NCBI GenBank assembly: GCA_042088665.1
Contig: JBELMB010000067.1
Span: 1-24,572 of the forward strand
Source of the DNA: JBELMB01 sp042088665
Lineage (GTDB): Bacteria > Pseudomonadota > Alphaproteobacteria > Rhodobacterales > Rhodobacteraceae
Direction of reading: 5' to 3'
Length of the DNA: 24,572 nt
In this document: piece after piece, positions 15,090-22,538 of the stretch
Position numbering within the stretch: position 1 is the first letter of the stretch
How the letters are laid out: each line of letters begins with the position of its first letter
Notes under the pieces: model-generated
What the model was told of the DNA's origin: nothing
Database searches by the model: none
Seen by the model: only the letters and a program-made list of their open reading frames with translations
Program-made: the position numbers and the translations under genes

Positions 15090-15629
15090 TCACTGGCCCC
15101 GCCCGGCAAACCAGAGGTCGCGCAGCCGCAACACGCTGGCTGCGCGGGTGTAACCCTCCAACTCGGTCATCGGGACCCAGGCCAATGCGTGGCTTTCGTC
15201 GGAGGCTGCGATCTCTCCGGCCTCGGCCTGCATGACAAACCGCACATCGTAGTGCAGATGCGCAGGTTCCTCGGCAGAGGCCGGGATCTCATGGATGTCG
15301 ATGTCAAACACTGCAGATGAGAGCAGTCGGATGCGCGCCAGACCGCTTTCCTCATAGGCTTCTTTCAGCGCAACGAACGGCACGTCGGCAATCCCGTCAC
15401 AGTGCCCCCCCAGTTGCAGCCATCGGTTGAGTTTGCGGTGATGGGTCAGCAGCACAGCGCGCCGGTCCTGCGACAGGACAAAGGCGCTGCCCGTGACGTG
15501 CCCCCCGATCGAGGCGTCGCGGGAAAAGGCGGCGGCCCCATGTTGTGCGCAAAACGCCCTTAGACGTGCCCAAACGTCCCGCTCGCGGTCATCTTCGGGC
15601 ACGAACCGCCCGATTCCCTCAATCTGCAT
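15090..15629 (-). CDS. NUDIX hydrolase
   Basis: 179-residue member of the Nudix family, which hydrolyses nucleoside diphosphates linked to another moiety X. The Nudix box lies at about residues 74-96, GGHCDGIADVPFVALKEAYE then ESGL. It fits the G-x5-E-x7-REUxEExGU pattern, with Asp at the first acidic position and Lys replacing Arg in the RE motif; the catalytic EAYEE glutamates remain. An N-terminal helical extension (RDVWARLRAFCAQHGAAAFS) precedes the domain, and the C-terminal region carries LHYDVRFVMQAEAGEI and ESHALAWVPMTEL, common in this class. Substrate is unknown. Its start overlaps the end of the EEP gene by 11 bp on the same strand, so translation is probably coupled. The stop codon lies in a copy of a 13-bp repeat. 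Confidence 0.9.
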   Translation of the reverse strand: MQIEGIGRFVPEDDRERDVWARLRAFCAQHGAAAFSRDASIGGHVTGSAFVLSQDRRAVLLTHHRKLNRWLQLGGHCDGIADVPFVALKEAYEESGLARIRLLSSAVFDIDIHEIPASAEEPAHLHYDVRFVMQAEAGEIAASDESHALAWVPMTELEGYTRAASVLRLRDLWFAGRGQ

Positions 15630-16497
15630 TCAAGTACACCCGTGCCAGAATTCCGTGGTGGTCGCTGCCGAACCGGGGCTGGACCGTGATCTCGCCGCCC
15701 CCCGGGGCAAAGACGTGGTCGATGGGCAGGGGCAAGCGTGGCGTCTGCAGCCAGAAACTGGGGCGCAGGGGCCCCGCCCGACGGCCACCCGTGGCCCGGC
15801 CCAACCGCCGCACCGCCCCGCCCCAGGGCACCATGTTGAAATCACCCGCCAGCACGACCGGCGCATCCGCGGCTTGCAGGGCCTGGGTCTGGTCTGGCAC
15901 GCGGTCCGTCTGGGGGTAGGGCCAGGGCCAGCTGGAATGCAGCGAAAAGACCCAGACCGGCCCCTCTGGCGAGATGACCTTGGCCCCTGCGAGCCCCTTC
16001 CACTGGATGCAGACGCTGTCGATGGGCGGCGCAGGCGACACCACGGCCACCCATGAAAACGAAGAGAACTGGCACGTGACCCAATAGGGGTAAGCCTCTG
16101 ATATCGCGTCCAGTATGCCTTGATTTTGCAGGGTGAGTTCCTGCACGGTCACGACATCCGGCTTGAGCGTCAGGATATCCGCAACCAGCCGCGGATCGTT
16201 GAGGTTACTGTACAGCAGGTTTTTCTGGTAGACGGTGAATGTGCCGGGCGGCGGATGCGCGGTTTTCATCACCACGACCTGTCCCAGCAGCAGGATCGGC
16301 ACGCAGGCCAAGGGCCAGCGCAGCGCTGCGGGCCAATCGCTCCGGATCATGGCCAATCCGAACAGGACACCCAGCGGCATCCGGATCACCGCAAGGCTGT
16401 CACCAAGCGGCAGCAAAGGCCCGGTAAACGACAGCGCCAGCGCGGCTCCCGAAAGGACTGCAACACTCTTCACCAGCCGCGCCATTGATCTCACCAT
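15619..16497 (-). CDS. Membrane-anchored endonuclease/exonuclease/phosphatase (EEP) family protein
   Basis: 292 residues: three hydrophobic segments in the first 90 residues (VAVLSGAALALSFTGPLL, LAVIRMPLGVLFGLAMI, LACVPILLLGQVVVM), then a periplasm-facing EEP domain of the DNase I-like superfamily. Catalytic motifs are VYQKNLLYSN (metal-binding Asn), VVTVQEL (metal-binding Glu), FSLHSSWPWP, VLAGDFNMVPW (Asp/Asn pair), LPIDHVFAPGG and FGSDHHGILARV (general base His). Members include phosphodiesterases and sphingomyelinase-like enzymes; the actual substrate is unknown. ATG 16497 has AGGAG nine bases upstream; ATG 16485 is an alternative. It is the first gene of a two-gene unit with the NUDIX hydrolase and is divergent from the hydrolase–OsmC gene. 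Confidence 0.88.
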   Translation of the reverse strand: MVRSMARLVKSVAVLSGAALALSFTGPLLPLGDSLAVIRMPLGVLFGLAMIRSDWPAALRWPLACVPILLLGQVVVMKTAHPPPGTFTVYQKNLLYSNLNDPRLVADILTLKPDVVTVQELTLQNQGILDAISEAYPYWVTCQFSSFSWVAVVSPAPPIDSVCIQWKGLAGAKVISPEGPVWVFSLHSSWPWPYPQTDRVPDQTQALQAADAPVVLAGDFNMVPWGGAVRRLGRATGGRRAGPLRPSFWLQTPRLPLPIDHVFAPGGGEITVQPRFGSDHHGILARVYLNAD

Positions 16498-16606
16498 CCC
16501 GTGACGCTCCTGTCACCTTGCTTGCACCACGGCCATCGGCCCCACATTCTCTGGTTCAACGCGAACAACGCCCATGCCTCTGGGCCCGCCCTCAAGGAGC
16601 CCCAAC

Positions 16607-17818
16607 ATGCCCACCGAACGCATCACCTTTCCCGGCCATTCCGGCGCGCCGCTGGCCGCCCGTCTGGATCTGCCCGACGGCCCGCACCTCGCCACCGCGC
16701 TTTTTGCGCATTGTTTCACCTGCGGCAAGGACATCCCTGCCGCGCGGCGTATTGCACAGCGACTGGCCGCCATGGGCATCGCCGTGCTGCGGTTCGATTT
16801 CACCGGTCTGGGCCATTCGCAGGGCGAGTTTGCCAATACCACCTTTCATTCCAACGTCGACGATCTGAAGGCCGCGGCCAGCTATCTTGACGGTCGCGGC
16901 ATGGCGCCTGCGCTGATCATTGGCCATTCGCTGGGCGGCGCCGCCGTGCTGCGCGCCGCACCCGAAATCGAGTCGATCAAGGCCGTGGCGACCATGGGCG
17001 CGCCTTTCGATCCCGGCCATGTCACGCACAACTTTGCCGACGCGCTGGAGACAATCGAGGCGCAGGGCGCGGCACAGGTCAGCCTCGGCGGGCGTCCCTT
17101 CACCATCGGCAAGAGCTTCATCGACGATGTGCGCAGCACCGAACTGGCGCCGATCATCGGCAAGCTGAAGCGCGCGCTGCTGGTGCTGCATGCACCGCTG
17201 GACGATGTGGTCGATATCTCGAACGCGACGCAGATCTTCAGCGCGGCCAAGCACCCCAAGAGCTTTGTCACGCTGGACGACGCCGATCACCTCGTGACCC
17301 GGGCCTCGGATGCAGAATACGCCGCCGAAGTCATCGCTGCATGGGCCGACCGCTATCTGAACCTGACCCCGCCCGCGCCGCCGATTGGCGCGCCCGAAGG
17401 CGTGACCCGCGTAACAGAGACAGATCCGGCGGGCTTTTTGCAGGACATTCAGAACGGCCCGCACCATCACGCGCTGGCGGATGAACCACAGGCCTATGGC
17501 GGCTCAAACAAGGGCATGTCGCCATATGGCTTTGTCGCGGCGGGTCTCGGGGCCTGCACCTCGATGACGATCCGGATGTATGCACGTCGCAAAGGCTGGC
17601 CCCTGACCGGGATTTCGGTCGATGTGACCCATGACAAGGTTCACGCCCAAGATGCTGAAACCGCAAAGGAAACGCGCATCGACCGCTTTACCCGCCGGAT
17701 CACGCTGGAAGGTGAGTTGGACCACGCCATGCGCAGCCGGTTGATGGAAATCGCCGACAAGTGCCCGGTGCACAAGACACTGGAGAAAGGCGCAGAGATC
17801 GAGACAGAACTGGCCTGA
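16607..17818 (+). CDS. Alpha/beta hydrolase–OsmC fusion protein
   Basis: 403 residues with two domains. Residues 1-250 are an alpha/beta hydrolase: AHCFTCGKDIPAARRIAQRL, FDFTGLGHSQG, nucleophile elbow GHSLGGAAVL with Ser108, and late Asp/His candidates LHAPLDDVVD and DDADHLV. Residues of about 270-403 are an OsmC/Ohr-type domain: GGSNKGMSPYGFVAAGLGAC with the peroxidatic Cys317, a central helix, and IADKCPVHKTLE with Cys386. OsmC proteins reduce organic hydroperoxides with these two thiols. The fusion is a known bacterial architecture; the hydrolase substrate is undetermined. AAGGAG (16594-16599) seven bases before ATG 16607 settles the start. A direct 18-bp repeat begins at its last codons. 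Confidence 0.93.
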   Translation: MPTERITFPGHSGAPLAARLDLPDGPHLATALFAHCFTCGKDIPAARRIAQRLAAMGIAVLRFDFTGLGHSQGEFANTTFHSNVDDLKAAASYLDGRGMAPALIIGHSLGGAAVLRAAPEIESIKAVATMGAPFDPGHVTHNFADALETIEAQGAAQVSLGGRPFTIGKSFIDDVRSTELAPIIGKLKRALLVLHAPLDDVVDISNATQIFSAAKHPKSFVTLDDADHLVTRASDAEYAAEVIAAWADRYLNLTPPAPPIGAPEGVTRVTETDPAGFLQDIQNGPHHHALADEPQAYGGSNKGMSPYGFVAAGLGACTSMTIRMYARRKGWPLTGISVDVTHDKVHAQDAETAKETRIDRFTRRITLEGELDHAMRSRLMEIADKCPVHKTLEKGAEIETELA

Positions 17819-17846
17819 TCCTAAGAACCGGCCTGATCCTAAGAAC
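17812..17846. repeat. 18-bp tandem duplication over the hydrolase–OsmC stop codon
   Basis: GGCCTGATCCTAAGAAC occurs at 17812-17828 and again at 17830-17846, 17 identical bases with an 18-bp period. The first copy contains the TGA stop (17816-17818). Because the period is a multiple of three, the second copy carries a second in-frame TGA. A third degenerate piece, CATCTGACC, follows. Confidence 0.85.
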
Positions 17847-17869
17847 TCATCTGACCCAAGGCGCGCCGG

Positions 17870-18640
17870 TCACAACGCGAGGCTTAGCCCAAGCAGCGCG
17901 CCCAGCTCTCCCATTTGCTGAGCGCCAGCCAGTCCCGCGCCGGTAAACCCTCCAATCCGGTGCAGGAACAGACGGTAGAACCCCTGCCCCGCCAGCACGG
18001 CGCTGGTCATCGCCAGCGCCATCGCCCAGACGCCAAAGACCGGCACCAACACAAGGCACAGCGCGCAGGCAAAGCCGAGCGCAAGCTGGTAGCCTTCACC
18101 GGTGACGCCGGGGGCCAGCACCTGCATGCCGGCGCTGCGCGCAGAGGCGCAACTGGCCCGCATGTGCACCGCCGACATCGCCCCAAGCACCTGGCCCAGA
18201 ACCAAGGCCGCAGCGGCCTCTCCCGGCAGCATGGCCATCAGCAGGGACAGCTTCAGCGCAAGCGCCAATCCCAGCGCCAGCGCTCCGTGTGGGCCAAGTG
18301 CCGCCTGTTCCATCCGCGCCAGCGCCAGATCCCGATGCGCCTGCCGGTCGGACAGCCCGTCCACGGCCTTGGCGAATCCGCGTTCGTGAAAGCCGCCGGT
18401 GGCAAGGATCACTCCGGCAAGGGCCAGGATCACGGCTGCCGTCCAGGGCAGCACCAGCGTGGCGAGCACCAGCACAACGGCCCCCACAGCGCCGACCAAC
18501 GCGGCAACCAGCGTGTGAAACTTGACCGAGCGCACGCGAAAATCATCGTAGCGGCGATGCCGCCGACCCACCGGCAAAACCGTCAGATACCCCAGCGCAA
18601 GCAGGAAGAGCGCGGTTTCCAGCCGCAACCTGGACGTCAT
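17870..18640 (-). CDS. CobS-like protein (adenosylcobinamide-GDP ribazoletransferase family), altered active-site motif
   Basis: 256 residues, the CobS family length, with several membrane helices. CobS joins adenosylcobinamide-GDP to alpha-ribazole in the last assembly step of cobalamin. Blocks in order are YLTVLPVG at residues 18-25, hydrophobic TM segments, TGGFHERGFAKAVDGL near 81-96, ALGPHGALALGLALALK, and GGFTGAGLAGAQQMGEL near the C-terminus, the last matching the CobS GGxTGDxLGAAQQ motif. The usual HEDGLADTADG is here HERGFAKAVDG, losing acidic residues at 87 and 91, and the usual DSRIGTYG has become QAALGPHG. The TGD acidic residue is Ala. A standard CobS activity is doubtful. ATG 18640 has no strong Shine-Dalgarno. 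It is divergent from alr, 141 bp apart; no other cob genes are near. Confidence 0.72.
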   Translation of the reverse strand: MTSRLRLETALFLLALGYLTVLPVGRRHRRYDDFRVRSVKFHTLVAALVGAVGAVVLVLATLVLPWTAAVILALAGVILATGGFHERGFAKAVDGLSDRQAHRDLALARMEQAALGPHGALALGLALALKLSLLMAMLPGEAAAALVLGQVLGAMSAVHMRASCASARSAGMQVLAPGVTGEGYQLALGFACALCLVLVPVFGVWAMALAMTSAVLAGQGFYRLFLHRIGGFTGAGLAGAQQMGELGALLGLSLAL

Positions 18641-18781
18641 GCAGGAGACTCGTGTGCCATGCCGCCAGAATACGCCACAGGCCCGCCCTGCCAAGAGCGG
18701 ATCCCGCCACGGGTGGCCAAGCGGCCCCCTGACGCATCTTTTCCCCCTTGACCCTCGCCCGCATCCAGCCAAAGACGGGGT

Positions 18782-19819
18782 ATGGGCTTGGCACGGTTGA
18801 CAATTGATCTCGCGGCGCTCTGCGCCAACTGGCACGCGCTGAACGCACTGACGGAGGGGGAGACCGCCGCCGTGGTGAAGGCCGATGCCTACGGGCTTGG
18901 CATGGCGCAGGTGGCACCGGCGTTGGCCCGGGAAGGGGCGCGCAGCTTCTTCGTGGCCGCCGCCGAAGAGGGCGCAGCGCTGCGGCAGATCCTTGGCTCC
19001 GGCCCGGAAATCTGCGTGTTTTCGGGCCACATGCCCGGCGACCTGCCCCTGATCCGCGACGCCAACCTCGTGCCGATGATCAATTCCATCGACCAGATGC
19101 TGGTCCATGTCGAGGGCCTGCCCGGGCATCCCTTTGGCGTTCAGCTGGACAGCGGAATGAACCGGTTGGGGATGGAACCGGCGGAATGGGCCGCGCTGAG
19201 GGACATCGCGCTGGCGCAGCGCCCGCGGCTGGTCATGAGCCATCTCGCCTGTGCGGATGACCCCGATCATCCCATGAACGCCCGGCAATTGCGCACCTTT
19301 GCCGAGATGACCGATGGCATCGACGCGCCGCGGTCTCTGGCGGCGACGGGGGGCGTGCTTCTGGGGGCCTCCTACCACTTTGACATGACACGGCCGGGGA
19401 TCGGCCTGTACGGCGGGCTGCCCTTTGTGGATTCGCGTCCCGTGGTGCGGCTGGACGTGCCGGTCATTCAGACCCGCGACGTGCTGCCCGGCGAAAGCGT
19501 GGGCTATGGCAACGCATGGATCGCCCGGACACCGACGCGCGTGGCCACCATCGCGGCGGGCTATGCGGACGGGCTGCATCGGAGCATGGGGCCGCAGGCC
19601 TCCGCCTGGATCGGAGAGACCCGCTGCAAGGTGCTGGGCCGTGTGTCCATGGACATGATCGCGCTCGACGTATCGAACGTGCAGGGCGATCCCGAAAGCG
19701 CCGAGATCCTCGGCCAGCATCAGGACATCGAGACGCTCGCCCGCTGGACCGACACCATCGGCTATGAAATCCTGACCTCTCTGGGGGCGCGATATGCGCG
19801 CCACTATACTGGCGGATGA
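18782..19819 (+). CDS. alr: Alanine racemase
   Basis: PLP-dependent racemase supplying D-alanine for peptidoglycan. 345 residues, slightly short for the family (about 360). The PLP lysine is Lys33 in AAVVKADAYGLG. LDSGMNRLGM, SHLACADDPDHPMN, RPGIGLYGG, the catalytic tyrosine Tyr242 in ESVGYGNAW, TIAAGYADGL and VLGRVSMDMIALDV follow in the expected order, and the C-terminus ends YEILTSLGARYARHY. ATG 18782 is used; the family N-terminus (LTIDLAALCANW) begins at residue 6. No strong ribosome binding site is visible. Its stop overlaps the mlaE start (ATGA, 19816-19819), so racemase and lipid transporter are translationally coupled. Confidence 0.95.
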   Translation: MGLARLTIDLAALCANWHALNALTEGETAAVVKADAYGLGMAQVAPALAREGARSFFVAAAEEGAALRQILGSGPEICVFSGHMPGDLPLIRDANLVPMINSIDQMLVHVEGLPGHPFGVQLDSGMNRLGMEPAEWAALRDIALAQRPRLVMSHLACADDPDHPMNARQLRTFAEMTDGIDAPRSLAATGGVLLGASYHFDMTRPGIGLYGGLPFVDSRPVVRLDVPVIQTRDVLPGESVGYGNAWIARTPTRVATIAAGYADGLHRSMGPQASAWIGETRCKVLGRVSMDMIALDVSNVQGDPESAEILGQHQDIETLARWTDTIGYEILTSLGARYARHYTGG

Positions 19820-20610
19820 CCGCTGCGGCTCGGCTCTTGGCGCCGCTGGGGGCATTGGGACGTGCAACGGCGCAGATGCTGGGCGCGGTCGGACGCGTGA
19901 CGCTGTTCGCCCTGCAAGCGCTGAGCCACATCCTGCGGCCACCGATCTATCCGCGTGAGTTTGGTCTGGCGCTGTTGAACATTGGCTGGCTGTCGCTGCC
20001 CGTGGTCGGGTTGACCGCGCTCTTTACCGGCGGCGCGCTGGCCTTGCAGATCTATGCCGGTGGGGCGCGCTTCAACGCCGAAGCCGTGGTTCCGCAGATC
20101 GTCGCCATCGGTATGGTGCGCGAGCTGGGACCGGTGCTTGTGGGGTTGATGATCGCGGCCCGCGTGACCTCTTCGATCGCCGCTGAGATCGCGACCATGA
20201 AAGTGACCGAACAGATCGATGCGCTGGTCACGCTGTCGACCAACCCGATGAAGTACCTCGTGGCGCCCCGGGTTCTGGCCGCGCTGCTGGTGGTGCCGGT
20301 GCTGGTGGCGGTGGGCGACGTGATCGGGATCTTCGGCGGCTATGCGGTCGCCACGGGGGCGCTGGATTTCAACGCGGCCACCTACCTCAAGAACACCGTG
20401 GATTTCCTTGAATTGCGCGACATTGTCTCGTCGCTGGCAAAGGGCTGTGCCTTTGGGGGGCTGGCCGCGCTGATGGGCTGCTATTTCGGCATGTCCTCGG
20501 GGCGCGGCGCGCAGGGCGTGGGCCGCGCCACCAAAAGCGCGGTGGAGGCCGCCGCGGTGTTGATCCTTGCGGCCAACTTCTTGCTGACGGGGGCGTTTTT
20601 CTCGTTATGA
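19816..20610 (+). CDS. mlaE: MlaE-type ABC transporter permease
   Basis: 264-residue inner-membrane permease of the Mla/MCE lipid-transport ABC family, which moves phospholipids between the inner and outer membranes. Family hallmarks: IYPREFGLALLNIGWLSLPV, a GGALALQIYAGGARFNAE stretch, MVRELGPVLVGLMIAARVTS, AAEIATMKVTEQIDALVTLS, the PMKYLVAPRVLAALLVVPVL segment, and FGGLAALMGCYFGMSSGRGA near the C-terminus. About five hydrophobic segments are visible. The start overlaps alr by four bases. The partner ATPase follows 64 bp downstream. No MlaD, MlaB or MlaC gene is present. Confidence 0.95.
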   Translation: MTAAARLLAPLGALGRATAQMLGAVGRVTLFALQALSHILRPPIYPREFGLALLNIGWLSLPVVGLTALFTGGALALQIYAGGARFNAEAVVPQIVAIGMVRELGPVLVGLMIAARVTSSIAAEIATMKVTEQIDALVTLSTNPMKYLVAPRVLAALLVVPVLVAVGDVIGIFGGYAVATGALDFNAATYLKNTVDFLELRDIVSSLAKGCAFGGLAALMGCYFGMSSGRGAQGVGRATKSAVEAAAVLILAANFLLTGAFFSL

Positions 20611-20674
20611 CTTCGGGATCCTTCGCATCTTTCCGCGCCGCTTTGACTGCGCTTCTGACGGGCCGGGGGTGGTC

Positions 20675-21421
20675 ATGATCACGCTGCGCGACGTCCACAA
20701 GGCCTTTGGCGACAACGGGGTCCTGCAAGGCGTGAACCTCGAGATTGCGCGCGGCACCTCGATGGTGATCATCGGCGGATCCGGCACCGGGAAGTCTGTC
20801 CTGTTGAAATCGATCCTTGGCCTCGTGACCCCGGACAAGGGCCAGATCACGCTGGACGGTGAGGATGTGACGCGCACCGATCGCGACGCCTTCCTTGCGC
20901 GGTTCGGGATGCTGTTTCAGGGGGCGGCGCTGTTCGATTCCCTGCCCGTCTGGCAGAATGTCGCGTTCCGGCTGGCCCGTGGTCCGGCCAAGCGCCCGCG
21001 CGCCGAAGCCCGTGAGATCGCCATCGAAAAGCTGCGACGGGTCGGTTTGACGCCGGACGTGGCAGAGCGTTTCCCGGCTGAGCTTTCGGGCGGCATGCAA
21101 AAGCGTGTCGGGCTGGCACGGGCCATCGCGGCCGAGCCGGAGATCATCTTTTTCGACGAGCCGACCACCGGGCTGGACCCGATCATGGCAGGGGTGATCA
21201 ACGACCTGATCCGCGAGATCGTGTCAGAGATGGGCGCAACGGCCATGACGATCACCCATGACATGTCCAGCGTGCGCGCCATTGCCGACACGGTGGCCAT
21301 GTTGCACGCCGGGGTGATCCAGTGGCAGGGCCCGGTGAGCGCGATGGACAGTTCCGGCGATGCCTATGTAACGCAATTCATTTCGGGCCGCGCCGATGGC
21401 CCTATCGAGGCGGTGAGATGA
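20675..21421 (+). CDS. mlaF: MlaF-type ABC transporter ATP-binding protein
   Basis: 248-residue ATPase that powers the MlaE permease. Walker A is GGSGTGKSV (residues 34-42), the Q-loop is in FGMLFQGAALFDSL, the signature is ELSGGMQKRVGLARAIA, Walker B is EIIFFDEPTTGLDP, and the H-loop histidine is in MTITHDMSSV. QGAALFDSLPVWQNVAF and SGGMQKR are typical of the MlaF subgroup. ATG 20675 is preceded by a G-rich stretch (20665-20669); the GTG at 20669 would add two residues. Its stop overlaps the next ATG (ATGA, 21418-21421), so the small membrane protein that follows is coupled to it. Confidence 0.95.
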   Translation: MITLRDVHKAFGDNGVLQGVNLEIARGTSMVIIGGSGTGKSVLLKSILGLVTPDKGQITLDGEDVTRTDRDAFLARFGMLFQGAALFDSLPVWQNVAFRLARGPAKRPRAEAREIAIEKLRRVGLTPDVAERFPAELSGGMQKRVGLARAIAAEPEIIFFDEPTTGLDPIMAGVINDLIREIVSEMGATAMTITHDMSSVRAIADTVAMLHAGVIQWQGPVSAMDSSGDAYVTQFISGRADGPIEAVR

Positions 21422-21801
21422 GCTTTTTCGAACCTGATCCAGTGCTGCTGGCGTTTATCTTCATCAAGAAGTTCGTCTATCTCGAAGTGCTGGCCGTGCT
21501 CGCCTTCGTGCGGGTGATTGTCGGGCGCGGCATTGCGCGATGGCCCGCGCTTGTGACATTTGTGCTTGCGCTTGGAGGGGTGGCCACGGTGTTTGCGCCC
21601 GCGGCGGGGCTGAACGAGGGCCCTGTCTACGCCTCTGCGGCGCAGATGATGGCCGAGAGCGGCGGTATGGCCGCGCTGATCGTGCCTTCGGTGGTCTTTC
21701 TCGTGGGGTCGGTGATGCCGAATGCCCGCTGGCGCTGGATCGATGCGCTGCATGTGCTCATGCTGCTCGGACTGTTGGGGATTTGGTGGTGGACATCGTA
21801 A
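21418..21801 (+). CDS. Small integral membrane protein, 127 aa, unrecognised
   Basis: Four hydrophobic segments: about 8-32 (LLAFIFIKKFVYLEVLAVLA), 40-62 (ALVTFVLALGGVATVFAPAA), 82-98 (ALIVPSVVFLVGSVM) and 105-125 (ALHVLMLLGLLGIWWW). No catalytic motif or known family recognised. The four-base overlap with mlaF and the close spacing to the PqiA-like gene place it inside the transporter operon. It sits where an MCE-domain protein would be expected in many mla loci, but it has no MCE domain. It may be an accessory subunit of the transporter; this is inferred from position only. An inverted-repeat element begins five bases after its stop. Confidence 0.8.
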   Translation: MSFFEPDPVLLAFIFIKKFVYLEVLAVLAFVRVIVGRGIARWPALVTFVLALGGVATVFAPAAGLNEGPVYASAAQMMAESGGMAALIVPSVVFLVGSVMPNARWRWIDALHVLMLLGLLGIWWWTS

Positions 21802-21806
21802 CAGGG

Positions 21807-21829
21807 ACGCGGGGTCAACCCCGCGCTAC
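21807..21829 (+). repeat. 23-bp REP-like hairpin element, copy 1
   Basis: Stem CGCGGGG (21808-21814), loop TCAA, CCCCGCG (21819-21825), flanked by A on the left and CTAC on the right. The 23 bases are identical to the reverse complement of 23895-23917. It begins five bases after a TAA stop (21799-21801) and ends three bases before the PqiA-like ATG (21833), so it occupies that gene's leader where a ribosome binding site should be. Confidence 0.85.
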
Positions 21830-21832
21830 ATC

Positions 21833-22279
21833 ATGCTGCGCTGGGTGAACCTCGTCTTGCTCGTCGCTTACCCGGTCGCCTGGTTTGCGCCTTTGATGCG
21901 CGCGGGGCTCTTGCCGCTGTTCGGGATGACGGAGATTTCTGTCGTCACGGGGTTGCAGTCGCTTTGGGGGTCTGATGTCTTTCTGGCCTTGATGGTGACG
22001 GTCTTTGCGCTTTTTGCGCCGATGCTCAAGACCCTCGGCCTTGCATTGATCCAGTTCCACTTCCTCGACTCCCGCGCCTTGCCCGTGGTGAACCTGTTGG
22101 GCAAGCTGGCCATGGCGGATGTGTTCCTGATCGCGGTCTACATCACCCTCGCCAAGGGCATGGGTGTCGGCCGGGTGGAGACGGCATGGGGGCTGTACCT
22201 CTTTACGCTGTGCATCCTGACCTCCATCGTATTGGGTGTGCTGGAGGCCAGGAAGGCGCAGGCAGGCCGTCAAGGCTGA
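21833..22279 (+). CDS. PqiA-like (paraquat-inducible protein A family) membrane protein
   Basis: 148 residues, about one PqiA domain (the full enterobacterial protein has two). Blocks typical of the family are LVAYPVAWFAPLMRAGLLPLF, TEISVVTGLQSLWGSDVFLA, the FALFAPMLKTLGLALIQF helix, LLGKLAMADVFLIAVYITLA, and GVGRVETAWGLYLFTLCILT. Four membrane helices are predicted; the zinc-ribbon cysteines of some members are missing. In enterobacteria PqiA acts with the MCE protein PqiB in lipid transport between the membranes. That agrees with its place after mlaE-mlaF, though no PqiB is here. ATG 21833 is the only start keeping the family N-terminus. No Shine-Dalgarno is visible because a hairpin element occupies that position. 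No terminator was found at its end. Confidence 0.85.
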   Translation: MLRWVNLVLLVAYPVAWFAPLMRAGLLPLFGMTEISVVTGLQSLWGSDVFLALMVTVFALFAPMLKTLGLALIQFHFLDSRALPVVNLLGKLAMADVFLIAVYITLAKGMGVGRVETAWGLYLFTLCILTSIVLGVLEARKAQAGRQG

Positions 22280-22490
22280 GCTGGTCGCAGGTGCTGTGCT
22301 TGTTGGTTGCAGGCCTTGGTTTGCCCTGTATCACCCGCACAAAGGGCTGCCACCACCTCGCGTTGCGGTGACACAGCTGCGCGCCCCATTGGACCACGGT
22401 CCGGCCATGAGCCCGGGATCTGACTGGAACAGAGCGCTGGAACAGACGGGCCGCGCAATCCCACAACAAAGGCCGGCCCCCAAGACCAAG

Positions 22491-22517
22491 AAAGGCCGGG
22501 CACGCCGCCCGGCCTTT
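22491..22517. terminator. Hairpin terminator downstream of bioY (possibly bidirectional)
   Basis: Perfect 11-bp stem AAAGGCCGGGC (22491-22501), loop ACGCC, GCCCGGCCTTT (22507-22517). It is 21 bp beyond the bioY stop on the minus strand, where the 3' arm ends in CCTTTCTT, a modest T-tract. On the plus strand it could also end the operon that finishes with the PqiA-like gene at 22279. Confidence 0.8.
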
Positions 22518-22538
22518 GCGAAATCGTTGCAGGTGTGA

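Noticed and set aside
18641..18781. A cobalamin riboswitch upstream of the CobS-like gene
   Set aside because: The leader is at most 141 bp, contains no B12 box and shows no riboswitch-like stem pattern.
17870..19942. A 690-codon minus-strand frame ending in the CobS-like protein
   Set aside because: Everything before residue 435 is antisense to alr and the start of mlaE and is Arg/His/Gln-rich. The CobS-like domain begins naturally at ATG 18640.
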